Assembly (NCBI RefSeq): GCF_009689585.1
Contig: NZ_AP018694.1
Coordinates: 124,001-188,000 of the forward strand
DNA: 64,000 bases
Direction: 5' to 3'
Origin: Aquipluma nitroreducens
GTDB taxonomy: Bacteria > Bacteroidota > Bacteroidia > Bacteroidales > Prolixibacteraceae
Part shown: positions 25,419 to 36,597 of the stretch, piece by piece
Numbering within the stretch: the first letter of the stretch is position 1
Layout of the letters: each line of letters starts with the position of its first letter
Translations under genes and position numbers: made by a program
Notes under the pieces: model-generated
Told to the model about the DNA's origin: nothing
Database searches by the model: none
Seen by the model: the letters and a program-made list of their open reading frames with translations, nothing else

Positions 25419-27503
25419 TCAGTCGGTGATCAGATGAAATTCGGCATAACCAATGTTGTTGTTGTCCTCGGTATTTTTAAGAGCCCGAAACTTAATGAAA
25501 CGGGCATTCACCCTATCAAATTTCTTAGTTTGCCAAAGTGGATTATTTTTGATGTTTGAGAATTCGCCTTCGCTGGTTTTTTTCCAATTTTTACCATCCA
25601 TTGAAATATAAAATTCGTAGTTGGTAATTGTACTGGGTTGCCATGAATTCTGTTCGGGATAATATTTAAATTCACTCAGCGTTAGTTCTTTGCCAAGGTC
25701 GATTACCAGATCAACAGGAAGCTTTGTTTCGTTGCCGTGGCGCCAGGCTGTTGACAGGTTTCCATCCAGAATACGATAAGCTTTTTCATCCTGTATTCCA
25801 ATAATTTTCCAGTCTTTCCGCGAAATATCAAATTGCTCCCCGGTTACCGCGCTGCTTTTCCCAGATGCAGGGTCGAAAGCGATAGCCTTTACTTCAACTT
25901 TTCCATCACCGGTTTGGACTGGGTTTATGTATTTTATCGAACTTGAGGTTGGTTCGCTGCCATCCAGTGTATAATAAATTTCCGATTCGGTATCGGCCGG
26001 GATGATAGTAACTTCACCTGCCTGATTCCGGATAATGGTTGGCGCAGTGAGAATTTGCGGGGCGTTATAAACTCCGATATTCGAAATCACCGGACAAGCT
26101 TTTGAGTCGGTAATACTGAAACGTATTTGTGTGGCTGTAACCGTTGGGAAGCGCAAAATACGTTTATAACCAATGGTTGTGGCTTTGGCAATTTCTTTCC
26201 AGTTTCCGTCAACCAACGCCTCAATCGAGAAAGCTTTAACACGTTGTCCCTGGCGAATGTATTCCTGAGCCATAAAACGATTGAAAGTGGTTGGTTTTCC
26301 GAAGTCGATAGTCAACGATGCTGTTTTCACCTCATCATCAGTCGCCCAAAAACTATCAGTTGTTTCGTCGATGGCTTTGGATGCCCCGAATTTTTGGCTA
26401 TTTCCACGTGAATTGCTGGCCTCGGCTTTGGCATTTTTCGCCAGGTTATCGGCAAATGCTTCTTTCACAGCAGCGGCTAAATCAAGTGCGGCTTTTTCAT
26501 CGTTCGGATGAATCAAACCGTTTGGCATAATCGGAAAATTAAGCAGAAAAGTCCCGTTTCGCCCTACCGAATTATAGTAGGTATCCATCAGTTGCGGCAG
26601 GGTTTTCACTTTCGAGTCTTCACCAGGATGGTAAAACCACTCAGGACGAATTGAAGTGTTTACTTCAGCCGGAACCCACGAATCGCCGTTTTCCACGCCA
26701 TAGTGCAGCATATCAAAAGGCACGTCGCCGGTAGCATTTAACAAGCTCCAGTTGGTTTCGCCAACCCAGCCTCCTTCGGTTCCCACCCAGCGCAAATCGG
26801 CACGGTCGCCGCCATCGTTCCAGATTACGATATTGGGCTGCAATTTACGAACGAGTTTATAGGTATTTTTCCAGTCGTAGTAGGTTGTACGGTCGATTTT
26901 ACGATTTTCGTTGGCACCGCCATACCAGCCGGTTCCGCCGTTAGCACCATCATACCACACTTCAAAAATATCGCCATAATTTGTCAGGAGTTCGGTAAGC
27001 TGGTTTCTGAAATAAGTGATGTATTCAGGCTTTCCGTAATCAGCACTGTTCCTGTCCCACGGTGACAAATAAATTCCCAGCTTCAATCCATATTCCTTAC
27101 AGGCATCGGCCAGCTCGCGAATTACATCGCCTTTCCCGTTTTTCCATGGCGCATTTTTTACCGAATATTCGGTGTACTTCGAAGGCCACAAGCAAAAACC
27201 GCAGTGGTGTTTTGCAGTGACGATGATTCCCTTCATTCCGGCCTCTTTGCAAATGCGCGCCCATTGCCTGGCATCTAGTTCTGTTGGATTAAACAGGCCG
27301 ACATCTTCATTTCCATACCCCCACGATTGGTCGGTATAGGTGTTCAATGAAAAATGGATAAAAGCATAATATTCCATTTCCTGCCAGCGCATCTGGTTTT
27401 CGGTGGGTACCGGACCAAATGGTGCCGGACCATCCACTTTTTTGCATCCGAATTCAAACAAAGAGAGTGTGAAAATAATTCCGATAAAAAGGCAACGTTT
27501 CAT
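25419..27503 (-). CDS. GH29 alpha-L-fucosidase lipoprotein with two CBM32-like domains
   Basis: The 694-residue protein has a lipobox with Cys20 (LFEFGC), so it should be membrane-anchored and may face the cell surface. Residues 35-345 form the GH29 TIM barrel: AFIHFSLNTYTDQSWG, AKHHCGFCLWPSKYTEYS, and the nucleophile Asp near 185 in VWYDGANGG. The remainder holds an F5/8-type C (CBM32-like) domain at about 360-475, a chitobiase-like Ig domain at about 480-560, and a second CBM32-like domain at 565-690. The barrel looks like the GH29 B-type with stricter linkage preference. It would remove alpha-L-fucose from side chains. It is the only clear glycosidase lipoprotein in the PUL. Confidence 0.88.
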   Translation of the reverse strand: MKRCLFIGIIFTLSLFEFGCKKVDGPAPFGPVPTENQMRWQEMEYYAFIHFSLNTYTDQSWGYGNEDVGLFNPTELDARQWARICKEAGMKGIIVTAKHHCGFCLWPSKYTEYSVKNAPWKNGKGDVIRELADACKEYGLKLGIYLSPWDRNSADYGKPEYITYFRNQLTELLTNYGDIFEVWYDGANGGTGWYGGANENRKIDRTTYYDWKNTYKLVRKLQPNIVIWNDGGDRADLRWVGTEGGWVGETNWSLLNATGDVPFDMLHYGVENGDSWVPAEVNTSIRPEWFYHPGEDSKVKTLPQLMDTYYNSVGRNGTFLLNFPIMPNGLIHPNDEKAALDLAAAVKEAFADNLAKNAKAEASNSRGNSQKFGASKAIDETTDSFWATDDEVKTASLTIDFGKPTTFNRFMAQEYIRQGQRVKAFSIEALVDGNWKEIAKATTIGYKRILRFPTVTATQIRFSITDSKACPVISNIGVYNAPQILTAPTIIRNQAGEVTIIPADTESEIYYTLDGSEPTSSSIKYINPVQTGDGKVEVKAIAFDPASGKSSAVTGEQFDISRKDWKIIGIQDEKAYRILDGNLSTAWRHGNETKLPVDLVIDLGKELTLSEFKYYPEQNSWQPSTITNYEFYISMDGKNWKKTSEGEFSNIKNNPLWQTKKFDRVNARFIKFRALKNTEDNNNIGYAEFHLITD

Positions 27504-27558
27504 TGTGTCAGTTTTTAAGGTTTAGTCAATCATTTTAGTTTTTACTCGTCTGACAAAC

Positions 27559-28518
27559 TTAAGGATGATTAACTGGTTTTACGCCTTCTTTGGTTTGAAT
27601 GATTCTCTGAATTGTTCCGTCGGGATTGTAATACATGTAATCAACACAAATCGAACGCCGGTAACTTCCGCCTGTTGGAAGCGCTCCGTTGTGGTAGAAG
27701 AAGTACGACTTTCCTTTGTAATCGATAATTCCCGGGTGCGTGGTAAAGCTGTTGGGTACGTTTTCCTGAATGATTCCCTGGTATTCCCATGGACCTTCAA
27801 AACTTTTGGCTGTGCAGTATTCGATCATTTCAGGTTTGGTACCAACACTTGCATATACCAGGTAATAAATTCCATTCCGTTTGTAAATCCAGGGGCCTTC
27901 GATAAAATTTTTAATTTTCAGAAAGTTAATCGGGCCATCCAGCTCTGTCATGCTTTCTTTCAGTTTCACGTACCTGCAACTCAGGTTTCCCCAATACAGA
28001 TAGGCCTGCCCATCATTGTCGATAAAAACAGTCGGATCAATGTCGTCCCAGCCATGTTTTACATCAGTAGTCATTTCATTCACAATTAGCGCTTTACCGA
28101 TAGCATCTTTAAATGGGCCGGTGGGTCTGTCAGAAACCGCTACACCAATAGCTGCGCCGCCTTTGCTGTTTTCGTCGGCTTTGTGAAAGGTGGAAACAAA
28201 CCAGTAAAATTTACCGTTGTGCTCAATACACTGTGCGGCATAAGCATCGCCTGTTGCCCACGAAAAAGTTTTGGGCGACAAACAAGTTCCGTAATGTTTC
28301 CAATTGACCATGTCGGTGGTAGAAAACACCTGCCAATCGGGCATTTTATAGTTGGTTGCCGAAACCGAAGCCGTATCGTGACCGGTGTACAGAAACAATG
28401 TATCGTGATAAACCAGAGGTGCCGGGTCGGCAGTAAAAATGTTTTTGATGATCGGGTTTTGCGCCTTAACCGAAGAGAAGACACAACAAAATAAAATTAT
28501 TAAAGTGCTTATTTTCAT
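27559..28518 (-). CDS. GH43 glycosidase, single domain
   Basis: This is a 319-residue, single-propeller GH43 enzyme with a signal peptide ending near VKAQ. The triad is D31 (FTADPAPLVYHDT), Asp in DDIDPTVFID and Glu in FIEGPWIYK. No binding module follows. Single-domain GH43 proteins of this size are usually exo-acting arabinofuranosidases, galactosidases or xylosidases on short oligosaccharides in the periplasm. It is flanked by GH29 (55 bp) and a two-domain GH43 (36 bp) on the same strand, so it belongs to the PUL operon. The activity cannot be fixed from sequence. Confidence 0.87.
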   Translation of the reverse strand: MKISTLIILFCCVFSSVKAQNPIIKNIFTADPAPLVYHDTLFLYTGHDTASVSATNYKMPDWQVFSTTDMVNWKHYGTCLSPKTFSWATGDAYAAQCIEHNGKFYWFVSTFHKADENSKGGAAIGVAVSDRPTGPFKDAIGKALIVNEMTTDVKHGWDDIDPTVFIDNDGQAYLYWGNLSCRYVKLKESMTELDGPINFLKIKNFIEGPWIYKRNGIYYLVYASVGTKPEMIEYCTAKSFEGPWEYQGIIQENVPNSFTTHPGIIDYKGKSYFFYHNGALPTGGSYRRSICVDYMYYNPDGTIQRIIQTKEGVKPVNHP

Positions 28519-28554
28519 GACATTAGTTTAGTCTTTATTATTTGCAATTTTCAC

Positions 28555-30297
28555 TTATTCAGGGATTGTATTATTTGCCGCAGTTGCGTACAAGCCCAAT
28601 AAGCAGCCTGTGAAACCACCAGCCACGTCGGTTGAAAGAATATCGCCAGAAACGGTTCCGCCCAGGGTTACAAAGTCGGTTCCGTTGGTGGAGTAGCTGA
28701 ACTGGTAATCGTCGCCATTGGCAGCAAGCTGCAAACGAACTGGCTTACTGAGGTCGATTTTGGCACTGGCCACAACCTTCGATTCCACTTCGCGGCTTCT
28801 GAATTTTCCAGCAGTACGTTCAAGCAAAATATAGTAGTCGGCTCCTTTTTTGGTAATGCCAAAAACATAGTTAAAGCGTTCACTCTGCAAGGCCACGATT
28901 CCGGCCAGTTCTTTTTCCGATGCCGGTTTGTAATCGATGGTTGCCGAAAACGAGAACGTTTTGTGCATCTGCCTGTAAAACAGTGTCGAAGTAGGTTTCA
29001 CCTCTTTGATGTTGGCTTCAAAAGGTTTGATTTTCAGCCCTTGTTTTGAAGTTGAAATAAAATCCTCGCGTGGTCCGCGAAGACCAATCCAGCGGTAATC
29101 GAGTTTTCCGGCACTGAAATCATCTTTGAACGTAAAGTTTCCGTTGGAGAAGAATCCATCCTGACCAGCCTTGTTTTCGGTCACTCCGGCAGGCATTTTC
29201 AGTTTGGGTTCCATCGGCACCAGCCCGTTTTCGAATACTGGAAACTCGCCAGACCAATCCACCGGCAAAATAAATGTTTCGCGACCGGTGTTTACCCGCT
29301 GTTTGTCGTTGGGTCGCACAGCCAGGAAAACGCCGTAATATTTTTTGTTGTCAGGGCCTAAAACCAAGTCGGCATGACCGGCCCAATCCACTTTATTGAC
29401 GCGCTCTTTCGGGAAATGACGTTGTGTGAGAATCGGGTTGCTGGGTGCCGGAACATAAGGTCCTTTTGGATTATCACTTTTAAAAATCACTTCACTATGC
29501 CAGCCGCCGGTACCACCTTCGGCACACATCAGGTAATATTTTCCATCCTTTTTATAAATGTGCGGAGCCTCAATCCAAATCGGTTTTTTCGAAAGGTCAA
29601 CACCACCATCCACAATAATCTTATCTGTTCCCGGAATGATTTTATCGGTAGTCACATCGTATTCCCAGATTTTAATAACCCGGTACCCATTGTACAATTC
29701 TTTCCCTTTGTCGGGCGCGTCGTTATGAATTATATAAGCCTTCCCATTGTCGTCGAAGAAAAGCGAAGGGTCGATGCCGTTAAAATCAAGCTTTATCGGG
29801 TCACTCCATCCTTTCAGCGGATCTTTGGTTTTCACCACAATGTTGCCGAAACCGCCCGAAAACTCGGTGGTAATCATGTAAAACGTGTCATTATTTTTGT
29901 TGTACAGAATCTGCGGGGCGTAAATTCCGGCGCTGATCCCGCAATCGTGCACTTCAAGTTGCGAAACACGGTCGAGCACATGGCCGATTTGTTTCCAGTT
30001 CACCAAATCTTTCGAATGAAAGATTGGAACTCCCGGGAACATGGCAAAAGTGGAGGTAACGAGGTAATAGTCATCACCTTTGCGGGTGATACTTGGGTCG
30101 GGATAACAGCCTTGCAAAATCGGGTTATAAAACTCACCGGGTTTCAGCGGGTTATCGGTATAAACCTTGTCGTTGCCCTCGTAAACAAAGTTGGTAAATA
30201 CTGGCGAATTGGTTGACTGGCTGAATGCCGTCGCCGAAAACAAGCCTGTGAATAATACAGTAAAACCGACTATTTTGCTTTTAAAATTTGTCTTCAT
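28555..30297 (-). CDS. GH43 beta-xylosidase-like enzyme with C-terminal beta-sandwich
   Basis: The 580-residue secreted protein carries a GH43 propeller at about residues 55-375 and a C-terminal GH43_C2/DUF1349-type sandwich at about 395-575. Key residues are D67 in CYPDPSITRKGDDYY, Asp in NGIDPSLFFDD and Glu in WIEAPHIYKK. The SAGIYAPQILYNKNNDTFY and WAGHADLV motifs are typical of beta-xylosidase-type members. It would cleave xylose or arabinofuranose from xylo-oligosaccharides. The C-terminal domain usually completes the active-site pocket of exo-xylosidases. It is the gene following the beta-lactamase-like hydrolase (39-bp gap). Confidence 0.88.
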   Translation of the reverse strand: MKTNFKSKIVGFTVLFTGLFSATAFSQSTNSPVFTNFVYEGNDKVYTDNPLKPGEFYNPILQGCYPDPSITRKGDDYYLVTSTFAMFPGVPIFHSKDLVNWKQIGHVLDRVSQLEVHDCGISAGIYAPQILYNKNNDTFYMITTEFSGGFGNIVVKTKDPLKGWSDPIKLDFNGIDPSLFFDDNGKAYIIHNDAPDKGKELYNGYRVIKIWEYDVTTDKIIPGTDKIIVDGGVDLSKKPIWIEAPHIYKKDGKYYLMCAEGGTGGWHSEVIFKSDNPKGPYVPAPSNPILTQRHFPKERVNKVDWAGHADLVLGPDNKKYYGVFLAVRPNDKQRVNTGRETFILPVDWSGEFPVFENGLVPMEPKLKMPAGVTENKAGQDGFFSNGNFTFKDDFSAGKLDYRWIGLRGPREDFISTSKQGLKIKPFEANIKEVKPTSTLFYRQMHKTFSFSATIDYKPASEKELAGIVALQSERFNYVFGITKKGADYYILLERTAGKFRSREVESKVVASAKIDLSKPVRLQLAANGDDYQFSYSTNGTDFVTLGGTVSGDILSTDVAGGFTGCLLGLYATAANNTIPE

Positions 30298-30336
30298 TAA
30301 AGTTCTAAGCTCATTATTAAAATTTTATACACTATG

Positions 30337-31944
30337 CTATAAATTAACCATAGCCCCTCTTAAAACAACAGGTTGCTGATTTCCAGGACCTCTTCCCGAA
30401 CGGGCCGGAGTTTTTGGTTCGATGGTTACTCGCACCTCATTATTTTGTTCTAAAAACTTACATACAATGGTTTCCGATCCAAGAGTTTCTTCAACAAACC
30501 GACCGGTAATCTCCAAGCTTTTTTCATCGGTCCAGGCATATTTGGCAGCCAATTTGATTACGGGTTTCAAAATGGAATAATTGGCGTCAACCGATTTGGA
30601 AAAATTAGTGCGAGGAGGAGCCAACAGTGATGCTGATAAAGTGTTTGACACCAACCACTCTTTACCTCCAGCTTTGATGGACGAGACCGCATTATCCCTT
30701 TTGATGGCAAAAGTGCAGTCGCCGTTTTTGAAGGAGAAATAGACCGATTGAATTTTATTTTCGTTTTCAGAAAGAATAAATTCCTTTCCTGAAACCGACT
30801 TTTCCAAACCAGACGCTACCGATTTCTCAAACCCGGGAGTAATACCTAAAGCCGCTGCCTTTTTAGCCATTTCCGCCTGAAGCGCAGGAGCCGGAGCCAG
30901 CGGTTTGTCTGATCTAATGGCGGGAATCAGGTATTTGTGCATCAGGTCGAGTTGTTTTTGCGTGTTGGTATTGTTGGCGGTAAACACCACAATGGCATCT
31001 TTATCAGGAATAAGTACCACAAACTGGCCGCCCATTCCGTCGAGCCTCACCGTGTTGTTTTTGCCGCGCCACATTTGGTAGGCATAACCCTGTCCCCAGT
31101 CACTTAGAATTCTTTTTTCTTCGGGTTCATCCGAATTTTTAATCTGGAAAGCCGTTGCCTCTTTAATCCACTCTTTCGGAATCAATTGTTTGCCGTTCCA
31201 AACTCCGCCATTCGAAAGCAGTTGACCGAATTTAGCAAGGTCTTCAGTACGAAGTCGCAAGCCAATCATTCCCATTGAAATTCCCTGAGGATTCAAATCC
31301 CAGTCGATTCCGCGAATTCCAAGTGGTTTAAATATCCGGGGCATGAGGTAATTAAAAACTGTTTCGCCGGTAACCTGCTGAACAATGGCCGAAAGCATAA
31401 AAGTGGCCATGTTGTTGTATTTAAAAACGGTGCCCGGTTTGTACTTTGGCGCTGTCGATAAAAATAAAGTCATCCAATCGCCGTTTGCGCTCCAGGCGCT
31501 TGGTTCCGGGTCCTGCCCTGCCGACATGGTCAACAAGTCTTTTACCGTCATTCCTTTCATGTATTCGCTGATGGAGTCGGGCAACGAATACGGGAAGAAG
31601 CTGATGATTTTATCAGTCACTTTCAGCCTGTTTTCCGAAACAGCTAACCCAACCGCCGTGGCCGTAAATGTTTTACTGGCCGAAAACATGACGTGCTTAT
31701 AATCAGGGCCGTAGGGTTCCCACCAGCCTTCGGCAATAACTTTTCCATGCCGCAACATCATAAAGCTATGGTTTTCTAGGCCGCTTGTATCCGCAGCATT
31801 GATAAAATCAATAATTCCGGCTGATGAAACTCCTTCTAGTTCGGGAGTGCTTCGCGGAAGTTTACTGACTTCCTGCGCCAAAGCAACCGGCTGCAAGCGC
31901 ATCATGCAAACAGTTACCAGTACGATCAGAAATACTTTTTTCAT
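30337..31944 (-). CDS. Beta-lactamase-fold serine hydrolase (class C/EstB-like)
   Basis: The 535-residue secreted protein has a class-C beta-lactamase fold at residues 30-340: a SxxK motif (FSASKTFTATAVG near residue 87), the YNN element of the second motif (FKYNNMATFML), and MLRHGKVIAEGWW at the start. Proteins of this type in polysaccharide loci are more often esterases, transesterases or peptidases than antibiotic lactamases. The C-terminal 180 residues form a beta-rich extra domain without a recognised family. Its place between a GH43 and a DUF3237 gene suggests a role in removing an acyl decoration from the same glycan; this is inference. Confidence 0.8.
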   Translation of the reverse strand: MKKVFLIVLVTVCMMRLQPVALAQEVSKLPRSTPELEGVSSAGIIDFINAADTSGLENHSFMMLRHGKVIAEGWWEPYGPDYKHVMFSASKTFTATAVGLAVSENRLKVTDKIISFFPYSLPDSISEYMKGMTVKDLLTMSAGQDPEPSAWSANGDWMTLFLSTAPKYKPGTVFKYNNMATFMLSAIVQQVTGETVFNYLMPRIFKPLGIRGIDWDLNPQGISMGMIGLRLRTEDLAKFGQLLSNGGVWNGKQLIPKEWIKEATAFQIKNSDEPEEKRILSDWGQGYAYQMWRGKNNTVRLDGMGGQFVVLIPDKDAIVVFTANNTNTQKQLDLMHKYLIPAIRSDKPLAPAPALQAEMAKKAAALGITPGFEKSVASGLEKSVSGKEFILSENENKIQSVYFSFKNGDCTFAIKRDNAVSSIKAGGKEWLVSNTLSASLLAPPRTNFSKSVDANYSILKPVIKLAAKYAWTDEKSLEITGRFVEETLGSETIVCKFLEQNNEVRVTIEPKTPARSGRGPGNQQPVVLRGAMVNL

Positions 31945-32040
31945 TTTGATTTAGGTTTTATTAGATATTAGGTTTATGTCTTCAAAAATTGCTTGTTCAT
32001 TCAAAATCTAAATGGTCGGAGTCACGATAGCTCCACTGAT

Positions 32041-32595
32041 TTATAATAATTTGTAAACTCCGATGATTACATAAGGCTCTTCATTGGGTTTTAGTTGGGG
32101 TACTGTAAGCGTTCCCAGAAAAATAGCATGGTTCAGGTAGTTGTATTTGCTGTCAGTTGGAGCTTCCAGATCGATAACCGATTTCACATAAAAACCACCT
32201 TCTTCACCCGCTGACGGAGCGTGCATCAACGCCTGATTAATCACCTGGATTACAATACCATCATCGGTTTTTAACAGGTATCGTGCATTCAGCTCAGTAT
32301 CGCCATCGGGTCGCACCAATTGCCAATCCTCGCCACCGGGCAATACTTCGCCCTTGATTTTTGGTCCGCTAAATGTTCCTCCGGCAATCGGGATAACTCG
32401 TCGGACTCCGCGCTTGCTTTCGCCTACGTTGATCATGTTCGCAATTTTCACTTTTGCTTCCCACATCAATTCGGTCTTGAAATCCTTGTATTGCCCCTCC
32501 GCTTTTCCGGAATTTGCATTCTGTGCTGAGGCACCAAACGAAGCAAAAGCCATAGCCACCAACAGAACAGCCGATATCCAATATGTAATCTTCAT
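32041..32595 (-). CDS. DUF3237 domain protein, secreted
   Basis: This 184-residue protein has a signal peptide (MKITYWISAVLLVAMAFASF, cleavage near SAQ) and a DUF3237-type beta barrel with IPIAGGTFSGPKIKGEVLPGGEDWQ, DTELNARYLLKTDDG and a final EPYVIIGVYKL. DUF3237 has no established biochemical role; it is a small lipocalin-like or allene-oxide-cyclase-like barrel. It lies between the beta-lactamase-fold and type B carboxylesterase genes, so it may bind an aromatic or acyl product released by these enzymes. That is speculation from context only. Confidence 0.75.
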   Translation of the reverse strand: MKITYWISAVLLVAMAFASFGASAQNANSGKAEGQYKDFKTELMWEAKVKIANMINVGESKRGVRRVIPIAGGTFSGPKIKGEVLPGGEDWQLVRPDGDTELNARYLLKTDDGIVIQVINQALMHAPSAGEEGGFYVKSVIDLEAPTDSKYNYLNHAIFLGTLTVPQLKPNEEPYVIIGVYKLL

Positions 32596-32641
32596 TCTTT
32601 ACCTCTTATTTTGAAATGAATTCGCATAGCTTACTTCATGT

Positions 32642-34204
32642 CTATTTGGCCCACGCTTCACCTTCCGGCGAACGTCTCCATTCGAAATATCGATCCAGAA
32701 CTTTCAACGACTCAGCGCTTGGCACCGATCCTACAAAAGGTTTCTGACTGAAATACATCACCTTTGGATTTGCTTCGCTGAAAGCTGGCCACTCAGGAAA
32801 GTCATCACCATTAGGATTGCCATATTTGGCAAAGTTCGTCCAATAGGTTGCCATGGCTTCCGAAATCTCCAGATCAGACTTAGTTGTTTCCGGATTTTTG
32901 GTGTCCAGATGCTGAAAAACGTACGAAACATCCTGCGCATGCGGAGAACCGTAGCCATACTTAGGCGATTCTTTCGGATAGTCAGGATGCTGATCGAAAT
33001 AATAGTAGTACACTTTCGATTTTCCGGTTTTCGATTGCAGATTTGCCCAAGCCCAGGTTTGCCAGCCAAATGCGGCGTCGCGAGCCAAATCGCGTGCCGT
33101 TTTCGGAACCGAGTTTTCCGCTGCAGGATAAGCTTTGATCAGCTCCTCGGCAAATTTTCCATATCTGGCTCTAACACCGGCAAAGTATTCTTCCGGAGTT
33201 TTTTCCCTTGAAAAACTGGCACCTTCGTCGGAGTTGTAGCCAATCAAAACCGGAACATCGTTGTATTTTCCGGCTTCATATAATTTGTGCTGATCGTCAG
33301 GAATCACGTATCCATCGGTGATTGGCCAGCCGCCCGGCATTCCAAAACCGGAAGGAACTTTGTCTGCTTCAATTTTCCGGAGGTCGGCAATCGACGAAAC
33401 GCCTGCTTTTTGCACATACGTTTTACCGTTTTCTTCGGCTTGTTTCAGTGTTTTCATGTTCTCGCCCGGGAATGTTGTTGGGCGGGTTGGTCCGAACGAA
33501 CCGCCGCTTTGCGAAATAGCGCCGCTGATTAATCCTTTTGCCAGCGGAGAAGCGCACAACATGCTTACCGAAATGGCTCCGGCCGACTCGCCAAAAATGG
33601 TTACTTTCGACGGATCACCACCAAATGCGGCAATGTTCTTTTGTATCCATTTCAGTGCGGCTATCTGGTCGAGTATCCCATAATTTCCTGAAACATGATT
33701 GGGACTTTCGGCGCTTAATTCAGGATGAGACAAAAATCCCAACTGGTTGACCCTATAGGCAGTACTTACCAGGATAACGCCCTTTTTCGCCAGCTTTTCG
33801 CCGCTAATCCAGGGATCGGAAGTATAACCACCGGCAAATCCGCCGCCATAAATATATACCATGACCGGAATTTTGTCGCTGGCTGATTTTGCCGGTGTCC
33901 AGATGTTCAGGTATAGGCAGTCTTCGCTTTTTCCTGAAGGAGGGTTGCCTCCCTGCATCGGGGCCGGAGCAAATTTGGTTGCCTGCCGCACACCTTCCCA
34001 TTTTGCTGCAGGTTGCGGAGCTTTCCAGCGCAATTCGCCAACTGGCGGTGCTGCAAACGGAATTCCTTTGTAAACGGTTAACCCGTCTTCAAGGGTTCCC
34101 TGCACTAATCCTTCCTGAACTTTTACAGGTGAAGGCTGCTGCGCAAAACTTTGCACAGCAACAAACACCATTAACATTAAAACTAAACCAACTATTTTTT
34201 TCAT
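32642..34204 (-). CDS. Type B carboxylesterase
   Basis: The 520-residue secreted alpha/beta hydrolase belongs to the type B carboxylesterase family (PF00135). The oxyanion and early motifs (PVMVYIYGGGFAGG), EDCLYLNIWTP, the nucleophile elbow GESAGAIS, an acidic residue in YNSDEGASF and the His in YGSPHAQDVSYVF form a complete catalytic set. The family hydrolyses a wide range of carboxylic esters. In this locus, acetyl, feruloyl or other esters on plant hemicellulose are the plausible targets. Gap to the DUF3237 gene is 46 bp; on the other side a hairpin repeat (34229-34254) separates it from the tandem esterases. Confidence 0.9.
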   Translation of the reverse strand: MKKIVGLVLMLMVFVAVQSFAQQPSPVKVQEGLVQGTLEDGLTVYKGIPFAAPPVGELRWKAPQPAAKWEGVRQATKFAPAPMQGGNPPSGKSEDCLYLNIWTPAKSASDKIPVMVYIYGGGFAGGYTSDPWISGEKLAKKGVILVSTAYRVNQLGFLSHPELSAESPNHVSGNYGILDQIAALKWIQKNIAAFGGDPSKVTIFGESAGAISVSMLCASPLAKGLISGAISQSGGSFGPTRPTTFPGENMKTLKQAEENGKTYVQKAGVSSIADLRKIEADKVPSGFGMPGGWPITDGYVIPDDQHKLYEAGKYNDVPVLIGYNSDEGASFSREKTPEEYFAGVRARYGKFAEELIKAYPAAENSVPKTARDLARDAAFGWQTWAWANLQSKTGKSKVYYYYFDQHPDYPKESPKYGYGSPHAQDVSYVFQHLDTKNPETTKSDLEISEAMATYWTNFAKYGNPNGDDFPEWPAFSEANPKVMYFSQKPFVGSVPSAESLKVLDRYFEWRRSPEGEAWAK

Positions 34205-34228
34205 GTTTTTATCTTTTGAAGCCCCCTC

Positions 34229-34254
34229 AAAACCTCCCCCGAAAGGGGAGGTTT
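34229..34254. repeat. Intra-operon hairpin repeat (REP-like)
   Basis: A perfect 10-bp inverted repeat AAACCTCCCC/GGGGAGGTTT, preceded by GAAGCCCCCTC, lies between two PUL genes. The GAAGCCCCCTC lead and the CTCCCC..GGGGAG core recur around 39861-39985. It could act as a weak terminator or mRNA stabiliser. Confidence 0.6.
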
Positions 34255-34286
34255 AAAAAGGCACATTAAAAACTTCTATGTTGATA

Positions 34287-36589
<2,303 letters not shown>

Positions 36590-36597
36590 TTAATTTT

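Noticed and set aside
30337-31944. Antibiotic beta-lactamase
   Set aside because: Although the SxxK fold is present, the length, extra C-terminal domain and PUL context fit an esterase-type serine hydrolase better.
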